Shown: positions 16,198 through 26,861 of the stretch, piece by piece | Layout: the number at the start of each line of letters is the position of its first letter | How positions within the stretch are numbered: the first letter of the stretch is position 1 | Assembly (NCBI RefSeq): GCF_001885585.1 | Contig: NZ_LSRP01000097.1 | Coordinates: forward strand, 1-50,243 | Length of the DNA stretch: 50,243 bases | Direction: 5' to 3' | From: Pararhizobium antarcticum | GTDB lineage: Bacteria; Pseudomonadota; Alphaproteobacteria; Rhizobiales; Rhizobiaceae | Made by a program: the position numbers and the translations under genes | The notes under the pieces: model-generated | What the model was told of the DNA's origin: nothing | What the model saw: the letters and a program-made list of their open reading frames with translations, nothing else | The model's database searches: none

Positions 16198-18078
16198 TCA
16201 CGCCTGGTTATCTAGCGCCTCGAGTTCATCGATCAGCCCTTCCAGCATCGACAGGCCCTGTGCCCAGAACGACGGATCGGTGGCATCGAGGCCGAAAGGC
16301 GCGAGCAGTTCGGAATGATGTTTGGTGCCGCCGGCCTTCAGCAGCGCGAAATACTTTTCCTGAAAGCCCGTTTCGGCATTCTGGTAGACGGCATAGAGCG
16401 AGTTCACCAGGCAATCGCCAAAGGCATAGGCGTAGACATAGAATGGTGAGTGGATGAAGTGCGGGATGTAGGTCCAGTAGGTTTCATAACCCTCGGAGAT
16501 CTTGATCGCCGGCCCGAGGCTCTCGGCCTGCACCGACAGCCAGAGTTCGCCGATGGCGTCCGCGGTCAGTTCACCGTCCTTGCGGGCCGTGTGGATCTTG
16601 CGCTCGAATTCATAAAAGGCGATCTGTCGCACGACCGTGTTGATCATGTCCTCGACCTTCTGGGCGAGCATCGCTTTGCGCTCGCGCTTGTCCCGGGTCT
16701 TGTCGAGAAGGGCGCGGAAGGTCAGCATCTCGCCAAAGACGGAGGCGGTTTCGGCAAGCGTCAGCGGCGTCGAGGCCATCAGCGCACCCTGTTCGCCGGC
16801 CAGCACCTGATGCACGCCATGGCCGAGTTCATGGGCAAGGGTCATCACGTCGCGCGGCTTGCCCATGTAGTTGACGAGCACGTACGGATGAGCTGACGGC
16901 ACGGTCGGGTGGGCAAAGGCGCCGGGTGCCTTGCCGGGGCGAACCGGCGCGTCGATCCAGCCACCGTCGAAGAATTTGCGGGCGATTTCGGCCATGCCGG
17001 AATCGAAGGCGCCATAGGCGGAAAGCACCGTTTCCTTGGCTTCGTCCCAGGGGATGAGAGCATTCGGCGTTTCCGGCAGCGGCGCGTTGCGGTCCCAGAA
17101 GTTCATCTGCTCCATGCCGAGCCATTTCGCCTTCATCGCGTAATAGCGATGCGACAGGCGCGGATACGCTTCCGTGACGGCAGCGGCCAGCGCATCGACG
17201 ACTTCGCGCTCGACGCGGTTGGCGAGATGACGGCTGTCGGCGATGTCTTCAAAGCCGCGCCAGCGATCGGAGATTTCCTTGTCCTTCGCCAGCGTGTTGG
17301 TGATTAGCGTGAAGGTGCGCAGATTGGCCTTGAAGGTTGCCGTCAAAGCTTCGGCGGCCTTGCGGCGGGTGTCGGGATCGGCGTCCTGCAGCATGCTCAG
17401 CGTCACTTCGAGTGGCAGGTCCTCCCCATCGATGGTAAATTTCAGCGCGGCCATGGTCTCGTCGAACAGCCGGTTGAAGGCACCGGCACCGGTCATCGAC
17501 TTTTCCAGGAACAGCTGCTCGATCCTGTCATCGAGCTGGTAGGGCTTGTCGAGCCGAAGATCGATGATCCAGGGCTTGTAGTGCGCGGCGAGTGTATCGT
17601 TTTGAAGCGCCGCATCGATCACGGCATCATCGATCCTGTTCATTTCCAAAGAGAAGAACAGGAGGTGGCTCGCCATATCCGTCAGCTTCGACTGAACATC
17701 GCCGTAAAGTTTGCCGTTGGCCGGATCGGATGTGTCCGAGAAATAGGTCAGCCCGGCAAACGAGGCAATGCGCCCCATCAGGTCTTCCAGCGCCTCGAAT
17801 TCGCGCACGGCTGCGCCGAGGCCCTGATCGCCGGTCTTGCCGGCAGCCAGTTCGAGCTTGCCCTTCCACCTGGCTTCGAAGGCTTTCGAATCGACGTCGG
17901 CTTTTGCCAGGGCGTTCTTGAATTCGTCCGACGCTGCCGAAGGATAGAGATCGCTGAGTTTCCAGGACGGCAGATCGCCAAGACCGGCCGATGCCGCAGC
18001 GCCGGGGGCGTGGGAACGCAGGACCAGATTGGCGGACAGGATGGGCGAGGTGTCTGTGAAACGGCGGGTCATCGGCAT
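16198..18078 (-). CDS. pepF: M3 family oligoendopeptidase F
   Basis: A cytoplasmic zinc metallopeptidase of 626 residues that degrades short peptides. The start at 18078 (MPMTRRFTD) is preceded by an AAGAAGAG purine stretch; an ATG six bases further in is equally possible, and the longer frame to 18156 is unlikely. An N-terminal helical PepF domain (LSDLYPSAASDEF, FEALEDLMGRIASFAGL) is followed by the M3 domain with the HExxH zinc site in TLAHELGHGVHQ near residue 413. The substrate-channel sequence ETYWTYIPHFIHSPFYVYAYAFG-like region (in parts) and the C-terminal GLDATDPSFWAQGL are typical. It is divergent from the response regulator gene. Confidence 0.93.
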   Translation of the reverse strand: MPMTRRFTDTSPILSANLVLRSHAPGAAASAGLGDLPSWKLSDLYPSAASDEFKNALAKADVDSKAFEARWKGKLELAAGKTGDQGLGAAVREFEALEDLMGRIASFAGLTYFSDTSDPANGKLYGDVQSKLTDMASHLLFFSLEMNRIDDAVIDAALQNDTLAAHYKPWIIDLRLDKPYQLDDRIEQLFLEKSMTGAGAFNRLFDETMAALKFTIDGEDLPLEVTLSMLQDADPDTRRKAAEALTATFKANLRTFTLITNTLAKDKEISDRWRGFEDIADSRHLANRVEREVVDALAAAVTEAYPRLSHRYYAMKAKWLGMEQMNFWDRNAPLPETPNALIPWDEAKETVLSAYGAFDSGMAEIARKFFDGGWIDAPVRPGKAPGAFAHPTVPSAHPYVLVNYMGKPRDVMTLAHELGHGVHQVLAGEQGALMASTPLTLAETASVFGEMLTFRALLDKTRDKRERKAMLAQKVEDMINTVVRQIAFYEFERKIHTARKDGELTADAIGELWLSVQAESLGPAIKISEGYETYWTYIPHFIHSPFYVYAYAFGDCLVNSLYAVYQNAETGFQEKYFALLKAGGTKHHSELLAPFGLDATDPSFWAQGLSMLEGLIDELEALDNQA

Positions 18079-18392
18079 CTTCTCTTCTTGCAAGCGGTCA
18101 TCAGAGAGGGCGCAGGCGTCTCCTGCGGTCTTCCTTGCTACTGCATAATTCCGCAAATCGGAACCGAATTAAGGCGGGCACCATGCGGCATTTTCAGGGG
18201 CTGCTTTGGAAGCGGCTTCCGTGGCCGCAGACCCTTATCGCCTGTTTTGAAGCGGTCCCCCTGTGTTCTCCGGCAATGGGTAAAATGCGACCATTTCTCA
18301 AAAGAGGATTTTCAGGCCTTTGTGGGAGGAATGTCGATACGCTTTGGCACATGAGGTGTCTGGCGCGCATTTTTCGAAAGCAGGAGGCCTCC
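18079..18392. other. Divergent promoter region between pepF and the response regulator
   Basis: This 314-bp stretch has no convincing gene. It contains a small dyad (ATTCCG and CGGAA around CAAAT, near 18147-18163) and the AGGAGG ribosome-binding site of the regulator at its right end. The open frame that extends leftward from the regulator through it has no good start signal and reads as non-coding. Confidence 0.6.
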
Positions 18393-19940
<1,548 letters not shown>

Positions 19941-20144
19941 AAACGGTGGAAATCCCCGGCTAAAGCCCCCCTCATTTCGTCCCGGCTGTTTAGACCTTGT
20001 TAGTGATCCCTTCACTATATTATAAGGAAAGGTAACGACTGTGGCATAATTGCCATGCTGTTACCGTAATTGACAGTCATTTGGGCAGCTGGGACAGTGT
20101 TCGCCGGACGGGGATTTGGTTTGCGGAAAATTTTCGGATTGAAG

Positions 20145-21983
20145 ATGCCTGGTATAGCCTCGGCGCGTAATCTATGCGCCGGTGTCGCAAGAAGGATGCC
20201 GCGCGTTCTTGCATCGATTCTGATCGCCTGCTCCCTGGTATCGCCCGGCATGGCGCCTCCGGTGGAAGCGGCGGGCCAGACGCGTACGCTCAAGATCTAT
20301 TTCATCCATACCAAGGAAAAGGCCTCGATCACCTACAAGCGCAACGGTCGCTACGACAAGAAGGGCTTGCAGCAGGTCAACCGAATGCTGCGGGACTGGC
20401 GTCGCAACGAACCGACCAACATGGATCCGCGCTTGCTCGACCTCGTCTGGGAAGTGTACCAGAAGAGCGGATCGCGCGATTATATCCACGTCGTGTCTGC
20501 CTATCGCTCGCCGGCAACCAACGGCATGCTGCGTTCGCGCTCAAAGGGCGTGGCCAAGAAGAGCCAGCATATGCTCGGCAAGGCCATGGACTTCTACATT
20601 CCGGATGTGAAGCTGAAGGCGCTGCGTGAAATCGGCATGAAATTCCAGGTCGGTGGTGTTGGCTATTACCCCTCATCGGGGTCGCCATTCGTGCACATGG
20701 ACGTCGGTGGGGTTCGCGCCTGGCCGCGCATGAGCCGCAATGAGCTTGCGCGCCTTTTCCCTGATGGGAAGACCATCCATCTGCCGTCCGATGGCAAACC
20801 GCTGCCCGGTTACCAGACAGCCATGGCTGACTACAAGCGCCGCGTCGGCGCGAGCGTGATGGAAGTTGCCGGCGGCGGCGCGAAAGGTGCTGGCGACGTC
20901 GAAAAGAAGCGCAAGGGCAATCTGTTTGCTGTGCTCTTCGGTGGCGGTGGCGACGAGGATGAAGAACCAAATGCGATTGCCAGCGGCGCGGATGCCGAGG
21001 GCGTAGACGAGGCGCCGGCTGCACGATCCAGGCCTGTTGTCGAGGAGCAACCTGTTCTGGTTGCTGCCCAGGAAGACAACGTCAAGGCGCCTGTACCTGC
21101 CATTCGTCCGGCCTTCCGTGACACGCCGGTCGATGGCGGCATGGAAGTCGCGCTTGTGGCGCCGACAAAGAATGCAGCTCAGGAGGCGCTTGCTGCCGCG
21201 CTTCCGGTAACACCGGTTGCTGAAAGCGAATATGCCGATCTGAGCAGCTACAAGATTCCAGTGCCGGAAATGCTCGGCAAGCGCGGCGCGAATGGCGATG
21301 CTGTCGGCGAACTCCTGACGGCGACAGCGAATGCCGACCTCGTCGATGCAATCGGCGAAGACGGCGAAACCCTTGCCTTCGTTCCGGTCCCGGCATTGCG
21401 CCCGGCCGGGGAGGATGTTCTTACGGCTGTTGCCGAGGCCAATGTCGCTGTGCCGGCGCTTGCCGACCGTCCGCTGACAACGGCCGTGGCCAGTGCCGAA
21501 CAACCCGTCGACGTTGCGGCTGCGGCCGATGCCAGGGTTGCTCTGGCGGCGCCGACGGCCACTATCGACGAGCCGCTGGCTCAGCCTGATTCGCAGCCGT
21601 TCGAGATGGCGGCGTTCGTTCCGCAGTCGGGAGACCAGGCGCGTGCGGATCTGTTCGGCACCGTGTTCGATACGGCAACGGAGGTCCCGCTGAAGGGCAA
21701 GCGTCCGAAAAAGCAGGAAGCCGATGCGGCGAGCACCAAATCGATCCGCACGGAGCCGAAACTGACGCGGCAGATCATTTCGGAATGGGCATTGACGACC
21801 GGCCGCATGGCGACGCTGTCGAAGCCTGTGAAAGCGCCCCGTTTCGTCAGCAAGTCGCTGCGGGCGGCGCCGACGACGGTCTATTCGGCGGGTTTCTCGA
21901 GTCCGGCTGGCTCTGCCGATACGGCCCGCTTCACCGGCACGGCGGTCAACTTCCTCGAAGTGAAGAAGTTCAGCACGAATTGA
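20145..21983 (+). CDS. DUF882 protein, MepK/M15-like murein endopeptidase domain with long Ala/Pro-rich tail
   Basis: An exported protein of about 612 residues. The start is uncertain: ATG at 20145 is given, but TTG codons at 20070 and 20121 are in frame. A signal segment (VLASILIACSLVSPGMAPPVEAAG) ends near residue 43 of this start. The DUF882 domain follows: VVSAYRSPATNGML, SQHMLGKAMDFY and FVHMDVGG carry the His, Asp and His zinc ligands of the M15 fold. The E. coli relative MepK cuts meso-DAP-meso-DAP cross-links. After about residue 245 comes a roughly 370-residue acidic, Ala/Val/Pro-rich region with no recognised domain, predicted disordered. It ends at a very strong terminator. Confidence 0.85.
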   Translation: MPGIASARNLCAGVARRMPRVLASILIACSLVSPGMAPPVEAAGQTRTLKIYFIHTKEKASITYKRNGRYDKKGLQQVNRMLRDWRRNEPTNMDPRLLDLVWEVYQKSGSRDYIHVVSAYRSPATNGMLRSRSKGVAKKSQHMLGKAMDFYIPDVKLKALREIGMKFQVGGVGYYPSSGSPFVHMDVGGVRAWPRMSRNELARLFPDGKTIHLPSDGKPLPGYQTAMADYKRRVGASVMEVAGGGAKGAGDVEKKRKGNLFAVLFGGGGDEDEEPNAIASGADAEGVDEAPAARSRPVVEEQPVLVAAQEDNVKAPVPAIRPAFRDTPVDGGMEVALVAPTKNAAQEALAAALPVTPVAESEYADLSSYKIPVPEMLGKRGANGDAVGELLTATANADLVDAIGEDGETLAFVPVPALRPAGEDVLTAVAEANVAVPALADRPLTTAVASAEQPVDVAAAADARVALAAPTATIDEPLAQPDSQPFEMAAFVPQSGDQARADLFGTVFDTATEVPLKGKRPKKQEADAASTKSIRTEPKLTRQIISEWALTTGRMATLSKPVKAPRFVSKSLRAAPTTVYSAGFSSPAGSADTARFTGTAVNFLEVKKFSTN

Positions 21984-22020
21984 CATCTACCGGCGAGAGC
22001 CGGACTGGAAGCAAGACATA

Positions 22021-22053
22021 AAAAAACCGCCGGCACAAAACCGGCGGTTTTTT
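22021..22053. terminator. Bidirectional Rho-independent terminator
   Basis: A perfect 13-bp stem (22021-22033 with 22041-22053) has a 7-nt loop and six A and six T on its outer ends. It sits between the convergent DUF882 gene and gapR and serves both. Confidence 0.92.
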
Positions 22054-22072
22054 GTGTTCGGCTGGGTGAAGC

Positions 22073-22336
22073 CTATTCGGCTTCCGGCGCATCGATCATG
22101 CCGAGTGCCGCGAGATAGGTATCGAGGATCGCTTCCTGTTCCATGCGCTCATCCTTGTCCTGCTTGCGGATGGCGATGACCTTTTTCAGGATCTTGGTGT
22201 CGAAGCCGGTGCCCTTGGCTTCTCCGTAGACATCCTTGATGTCGTCGGCGATGGTCTTCTTTTCCTCTTCCAGGCGCTCGATGCGCTCGATGAACGACCG
22301 AAGCTGGTCGCGTGCGACGCCGTGGGCATCCGACAT
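22073..22336 (-). CDS. gapR: GapR family nucleoid protein (DUF2312)
   Basis: An 87-residue protein; the start at 22336 ([12 protein letters not shown]) has AGGAGAA upstream, and the longer frame to 22399 is rejected. It is almost entirely helical and charged: [45 protein letters not shown] (in parts). This matches DUF2312, the family of Caulobacter GapR, a tetrameric clamp that binds overtwisted AT-rich DNA ahead of replication and transcription and is needed for chromosome dynamics and cell-cycle control. It is widely conserved in alphaproteobacteria and usually a single gene, as here. Confidence 0.93.
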   Translation of the reverse strand: MSDAHGVARDQLRSFIERIERLEEEKKTIADDIKDVYGEAKGTGFDTKILKKVIAIRKQDKDERMEQEAILDTYLAALGMIDAPEAE

Positions 22337-22431
22337 GGTGTTCTCCTTTTGGGACTGAATTTGTGGTGGTGACGTGCCGCGAACGCCAGGCAAGGTCAAG
22401 GCCCATTGCGCAACAGCACGGGAATTTCGAT

Positions 22432-22737
22432 CTATTCCTTCGGCCGGTTGAGCTCGAAGGCGGCTTTCTTGCCATCCGAGGCTTCGGTCTGGTGCAGGGA
22501 CTGCCAGACGTCATAGGGCATACCGTAGACGATCTCGCGCGATTCCTCTTTGCTGAGAGATATCCCTGCTTCAGTGGCGGCGTCCCTATACCAGTTGGAC
22601 AGGCAGTTGCGGCAGAAGCCAGCAAGGTTCATCAGGTCGATATTCTGCACATCGCTGCGTTCGCTGAGGTGTTGCAGCAGGCTTCTGAAGGCGGCGGCTT
22701 CGAATTCGGTGCGCTGCGTCGGGGTCATCTCGGTCAT
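22432..22737 (-). CDS. DUF1244 protein
   Basis: A 101-residue protein of the conserved DUF1244 family. It has a helical N-terminus ([21 protein letters not shown]), a central [18 protein letters not shown] with a CxxC pair that may bind metal or be redox active, and [16 protein letters not shown]. The function is not known. Its stop-proximal neighbour upstream, the FGase gene, ends inside its start codon (ATGA overlap), so the two are translationally coupled. Confidence 0.88.
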   Translation of the reverse strand: MTEMTPTQRTEFEAAAFRSLLQHLSERSDVQNIDLMNLAGFCRNCLSNWYRDAATEAGISLSKEESREIVYGMPYDVWQSLHQTEASDGKKAAFELNRPKE

Positions 22738-23564
22738 CGTTCCAGTTCCTGTCTTAGAGGTGCGGTATAGGGTCCGGTGCGGGACGGATGGCGGTCCAGC
22801 ACGTGCAGGTCGGGCCGTTCATTGAGGGCGGAGAAGATCGGTGCCAGCCGGTGTTCCCATTCCATCACGCCGGCCTCATCAGAGATCAGGTCCTGGCGTA
22901 CCTCGATCAGCGCGTGCGGGATGCCGGTCGCCATGCAATGCCGGTACATGGTATCGCCCCGCAAGGCGCCGTCATAGGGCTCGTTGTCGCCAACCCGAAG
23001 ATCGCCTTCGGCTTCCAGCGCGGCAATCAGCGGGCGCACGGCGCGGGGATCGTTGTCCCACAGGATTGCCGTCTGCCAGGGGCGGGGCACGCCTTTCCAG
23101 GCGGGCGTGTAGGAATGCACCGAGATGACCAGCGGGGCAGCACCACTGGCTGCGGTAACGGCGTCGATGGTCGCTGACACGGCGCGATGATAGGGCCGGT
23201 GGAACTGGTTCAGGCGGTTCTCCACTTCCTCGGCGGTGATTGGATGGTTTCCGGGAATGATCGCGCCATCGGATATCTTCATGATCAGCGTCGGATCATC
23301 CTCGCCGCGGTTTGGATCAATCAGCAGGCGCGAGAAACAGCCAAGCACCGCGGGTGCATCCAACCGCGCCGACAGGCGCCGGACCAGCGGTTCGACGCCG
23401 ATGTCATAGGCGATATGCCGGGCAAAGGCTGCTTCCGGCAGACCCAGCCTGCCATATTCCACAGGAAGCCGGTTCATGGCATGATCTGCCAGAAGCACGA
23501 GGCCGCTTCGCGCATCGCCGGGAAGAATTTCGAAAGCCTGCCCTTGGGCGATATTGTCCTGCAT
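22734..23564 (-). CDS. N-formylglutamate amidohydrolase family protein
   Basis: A cytoplasmic hydrolase of 276 residues in the FGase family, which removes formyl from N-formylglutamate or cuts related amides. The start at 23564 (MQDNIAQGQAFEI) is the most likely; 23594 is an alternative and neither has a strong ribosome-binding site. Motifs include LLADHAMNRLP, HIAYDIGVEPLVRRLS, CFSRLLIDPNRGEDDPTLI (in parts), NQFHRPYHRAV, VISVHSYTP and ALIEVRQDLI. The last supplies conserved acidic and basic residues. No hut genes are nearby, so it is not part of a histidine-degradation operon here. It is coupled to DUF1244 by a 4-base overlap. Confidence 0.88.
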   Translation of the reverse strand: MQDNIAQGQAFEILPGDARSGLVLLADHAMNRLPVEYGRLGLPEAAFARHIAYDIGVEPLVRRLSARLDAPAVLGCFSRLLIDPNRGEDDPTLIMKISDGAIIPGNHPITAEEVENRLNQFHRPYHRAVSATIDAVTAASGAAPLVISVHSYTPAWKGVPRPWQTAILWDNDPRAVRPLIAALEAEGDLRVGDNEPYDGALRGDTMYRHCMATGIPHALIEVRQDLISDEAGVMEWEHRLAPIFSALNERPDLHVLDRHPSRTGPYTAPLRQELER

Positions 23565-23748
23565 CGGTGTCTGCCGTTGTTTTTTACCTGTCATGATTTG
23601 ATGGCATGCAGTCCGGGCAATCACAAGGCAGACAGGCATTTGTCTGATTTCGGCCAACAAAAAGCCGGATGTAATCGATTAGACTTGCGTTGACATTCCC
23701 GGCGCACCGTCGCAAGAAAGTGCCACGACAAATCGCAGTGGAGACCCA

Positions 23749-24231
23749 TTGGAAACCGTGTCCAGACATGCTTTTCCCAGTTTGAACCGGCTCCTGCCTT
23801 CTGGCGGCGCTGCCCTGTTTGTTCTGGCGACCCTCCTGCCGTTGACGATGGCGAGTGAGGCGCGTGCCGATTTCAGGGTCTGCAACGGAACGCAGAACCT
23901 GGTTGGCGTGGCCATTGGCTATCGCGCCAAGGACGGCTGGATGACCGAGGGCTGGTGGCAGGTTCCGGCAACCACCTGCGCGACATTGATCGAGGGCGAG
24001 TTGCAGTCGCGCTATTATTATCTCTACGCGGAAGATGCCGCCCGTGGCGGTCGCTGGACAGGCGATGTGAACATGTGCGTCGCCGAGAACGAGTTCAAGA
24101 TTACCGGTGTGCAAGATTGTTTTGCACGTGGCTTCCAGCGCATGGGATTCAAGGAATACGACACGGGGCGTCAGGGGAGCTGGATGGTTCAGTTGTCCGA
24201 TGCGCCAGGGACTCAAGAAAGTCAGAACTGA
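23749..24231 (+). CDS. Exported DUF1036 protein
   Basis: A 160-residue secreted protein. The start appears to be TTG at 23749 with GGAG six bases upstream; a GTG at 23758 is an alternative. A signal peptide covers about residues 15-40, ending EARADF. The DUF1036 domain follows: FRVCNGTQNLVGVAIGYR, GWMTEGWWQVPATTCATL, YYYLYAEDAARGGRWTGD and FKITGVQDCFARGF, with four Cys that could form two disulphides in the periplasm. The function is unknown. Its stop codon overlaps the pyk start (TGATG), so it is co-transcribed with pyruvate kinase, an arrangement often seen in rhizobia. Confidence 0.88.
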   Translation: METVSRHAFPSLNRLLPSGGAALFVLATLLPLTMASEARADFRVCNGTQNLVGVAIGYRAKDGWMTEGWWQVPATTCATLIEGELQSRYYYLYAEDAARGGRWTGDVNMCVAENEFKITGVQDCFARGFQRMGFKEYDTGRQGSWMVQLSDAPGTQESQN

Positions 24232-25670
24232 TGAAGCGGAACAGAAAAGTTAAGATCCTCGCGACGCTGGGTCCGGCGTCCAGTGAAGAAGCGATGATTC
24301 AGAAGCTGCACGAGGCGGGCGCCGACCTCTTCCGGATCAATATGAGCCATGCCAGCCATGACATGATGCGCACGCTGATCAAGCGGATCCGCAATGTCGA
24401 AGCTCGCTGTGGCCGACCGATCGGCATCCTCGCCGATCTCCAGGGACCGAAGCTGCGCGTCGGAAAGTTCGCCGACGGCAAGGCCGATCTGGTGGCCGGA
24501 CAGACCTTTACGCTCGACAGCAATGATGCGCCCGGTGACAATAAGCGCGTGTTCCTGCCGCATCCGGAAATCCTGGAGGCCGTTAAATCCGGTCACCGGC
24601 TTCTGATCGACGATGGCAAGCTGCACTTGCGGGCGGAAAAATGTGACGGCAAGAGCATCGTCTGCACCGTCGTTTCGGGCACAAAAATCTCCGACCGCAA
24701 GGGCGTCAGCCTGCCTGACACCTTGCTTGGCGTCGGCGCACTGACGGAGAAGGACCGCGCCGATCTTGACGCCGTGCTCGAGACCGACGATGTCGACTGG
24801 GTTGCACTCTCCTTCATCCAGCGCCCGGAAGATCTCTCGGAAGTCCGCAAGGTTTCGCGCGGTCGCGTCGGTCTGATGTCGAAGATCGAGAAGCCGCAGG
24901 CCATCGAGCGGATCGACGAGATCATCGAATTGTCCGATGCCCTCATGGTTGCCCGCGGCGACCTCGGTGTCGAAATGCCGCTGGAAGCGGTGCCCGGTCT
25001 GCAGAAGCAATTGATCCGCGCCTGCCGCCGCGCCGGCAAGCCGGTTGTTGTTGCGACCCAGATGCTGGAATCGATGATTTCGGCGCCCGTTCCGACCCGT
25101 GCCGAAGTCTCCGACGTTGCCACCGCCGTGTTTGAAGGTGCCGACGCGATCATGCTGTCTGCCGAATCGGCCTCCGGCGACTACCCGGTGGAATCGGTCG
25201 CGACCATGGCCTCCATCGCCAGCAAGATCGAGACCGACCTGCATTATCCGGGCATCATCTACGCCCAGCGCACACCGCCGGAGGCGACGGGCGCCGATGC
25301 GATCTCGCTGGCGGCCCACCAGATTGCCGAGACCCTGAAGCTGTCGGCGATCGTCTGTTATACCTCGTCCGGTACGACTGGTCTGCGCGCTGCCCGTGAG
25401 CGGCCGCAGGTGCCGATCCTGGCGCTGTCGCCGGTCATCCAGACAGCCCGTCGTCTGGCTGTCGTCTGGGGCCTGCACTGCGTCGTCACCCGCGACGCGA
25501 CTGATCTTGATGACATGGTCAATCGTGCCTGCCGTATCGTTGTTGACGAAGGCTTCGGCAAGCCCGGTGATCGGGTGATCATTTCGGCCGGTGTCCCGCT
25601 CGGAACACCCGGCGCCACCAATATGCTGCGCATTGCCTATATCGGTTCCGACGGCCTCAGCGGCATCTGA
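24231..25670 (+). CDS. pyk: Pyruvate kinase
   Basis: A cytoplasmic glycolytic enzyme of 479 residues that converts phosphoenolpyruvate and ADP to pyruvate and ATP. The start at 24231 (MKRNRKVKILATLGPASS) overlaps the DUF1036 stop by one base. The barrel signatures are present: LFRINMSHASH, ILADLQGPKLRVG, SKIEKPQAIERIDEI and MVARGDLGVEMP. MLESMI and MLSAESASGDYP follow, and the C-terminal allosteric domain contains YTSSGTTGLRAARERP. It is full length and is followed by a terminator at 25692. Confidence 0.96.
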   Translation: MKRNRKVKILATLGPASSEEAMIQKLHEAGADLFRINMSHASHDMMRTLIKRIRNVEARCGRPIGILADLQGPKLRVGKFADGKADLVAGQTFTLDSNDAPGDNKRVFLPHPEILEAVKSGHRLLIDDGKLHLRAEKCDGKSIVCTVVSGTKISDRKGVSLPDTLLGVGALTEKDRADLDAVLETDDVDWVALSFIQRPEDLSEVRKVSRGRVGLMSKIEKPQAIERIDEIIELSDALMVARGDLGVEMPLEAVPGLQKQLIRACRRAGKPVVVATQMLESMISAPVPTRAEVSDVATAVFEGADAIMLSAESASGDYPVESVATMASIASKIETDLHYPGIIYAQRTPPEATGADAISLAAHQIAETLKLSAIVCYTSSGTTGLRAARERPQVPILALSPVIQTARRLAVVWGLHCVVTRDATDLDDMVNRACRIVVDEGFGKPGDRVIISAGVPLGTPGATNMLRIAYIGSDGLSGI

Positions 25671-25691
25671 TAATATCCCGCCGATCAAGCC

Positions 25692-25726
25692 AAGCCGCGC
25701 ATCCGAGAGGGTGTGCGGCTTTTTTG
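25692..25726 (+). terminator. Rho-independent terminator of pyk
   Basis: AAGCCGC and GCGGCTT pair with an extended stem (two wobbles) and are followed by a run of T, 22 bases after the pyk stop. Confidence 0.85.
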
Positions 25727-25733
25727 TTCTTGT

Positions 25734-26762
25734 TCAGTCGAAATTGTCCTGTGCGATCCGGGCTTCCGCTTCGCGCGCCAATCGGACGAGATCGCGCTTT
25801 TTACCGGCAACCGTCTCGATCGCGGCGATGGCGAGATCGGTGACGACGTAGTCGGGCTTGTGGCCGAGATTGTGGATGCTGATCAGCCGGGAACCGGCGA
25901 TCGCTTCATGCAGCCCTTTCGAATGGATCTCGGGCAGGACAACGCTGTCCCTGTCGCCGGTGATGATAACGGTCGGGACCTTGATTTCACTGTAGCGGGG
26001 GGCGATTTTCCGGACATAGTCCAGAAGATTGGCGATATCGATCGCGTTGCTGCGGAAGGCGCGTGGACGCAGGGCGAGATAGGCGCCCGTGCGCTCGATG
26101 TAGTCGTCCGGCCTGCGGTTGGGGGCAAAGACTGCCTTGGTTGCCTTGTCGATCAGTGCCAGGCCGGCAGGCGGTGCCACAAGCGTGGCAAACAGCCAGC
26201 CGAGGACGGGGGCCTTCGTCACCTTGTAGTACCATTCTATGCCGCCGGGCCAGGGATGCGTGGCCGGTGAAAGGAAAACGAGCCCCTCGACCTTGTCCTT
26301 GTGGTTCAGGGCAAAGGTAGCGGCGATGGCGCCACCGAAGGAATGGCTGACAATGATCGCCTTGCGGATGCCGCGTTTTTCCATCAGTGCGGCAATCGCA
26401 TCCGCTTGGCCGTCGGGATAGCCGTTCTGCGGCCCGCCGCGTTCGGAAAAGCCGAGGCCCGGACGATCGAGAAAAAGCATGGCGGCGCGGCCTTCGAGCT
26501 TGTCCCGGAAGGCACCCATGGGATCGCGCAGATTGGCGCTTGCGCCATGGATGAAGACCAATGTGGGAAGGTCAGCAGAATCAGCAGCCGGAATATAGAC
26601 GCTGTTCATCCTGTAGCCGCCGACATCGATCAGTTCGCCGCGATTGCCGGCTTCCTTTTCAAAGGCGGATGCCTGATAGGAGCTGAAAGCGAAGGCCGTA
26701 ATCAGGACGGTTGCGAACAGGGAAGAAAGGTAAAGCATGATTGTCCTGAAGACGGGCCGCAT
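25734..26762 (-). CDS. Alpha/beta hydrolase, membrane-anchored or exported
   Basis: A 342-residue serine hydrolase. ATG at 26762 with GGAG nine bases upstream is preferred over a GTG three codons earlier. An N-terminal hydrophobic segment (MLYLSSLFATVLITAFAF) anchors or exports it. The alpha/beta fold shows VFIHGASANLRD (oxyanion loop), FLDRPGLGFSERG, the nucleophile Ser in VSHSFGGA near residue 141, Asp in TGDRDSVV near 272 and His in LGHKPDYV near 301. The catalytic triad is complete. The substrate is unknown. It is convergent with pyk and shares its terminator region. Confidence 0.88.
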   Translation of the reverse strand: MRPVFRTIMLYLSSLFATVLITAFAFSSYQASAFEKEAGNRGELIDVGGYRMNSVYIPAADSADLPTLVFIHGASANLRDPMGAFRDKLEGRAAMLFLDRPGLGFSERGGPQNGYPDGQADAIAALMEKRGIRKAIIVSHSFGGAIAATFALNHKDKVEGLVFLSPATHPWPGGIEWYYKVTKAPVLGWLFATLVAPPAGLALIDKATKAVFAPNRRPDDYIERTGAYLALRPRAFRSNAIDIANLLDYVRKIAPRYSEIKVPTVIITGDRDSVVLPEIHSKGLHEAIAGSRLISIHNLGHKPDYVVTDLAIAAIETVAGKKRDLVRLAREAEARIAQDNFD

Positions 26763-26861
26763 CAAACGCACTCCGACGAATGCCGCGCGGGATCATCGGC
26801 ACCCATTACTGTGATGAGGCTTATACGGGAATGCAGGCGAGGCGGTTTCGCTGCGGTGTGA

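Noticed and set aside
18135..18392. N-terminal extension of the response regulator
   Set aside because: The frame is open but lacks a ribosome-binding site and would put 86 unrelated residues before an intact receiver domain.
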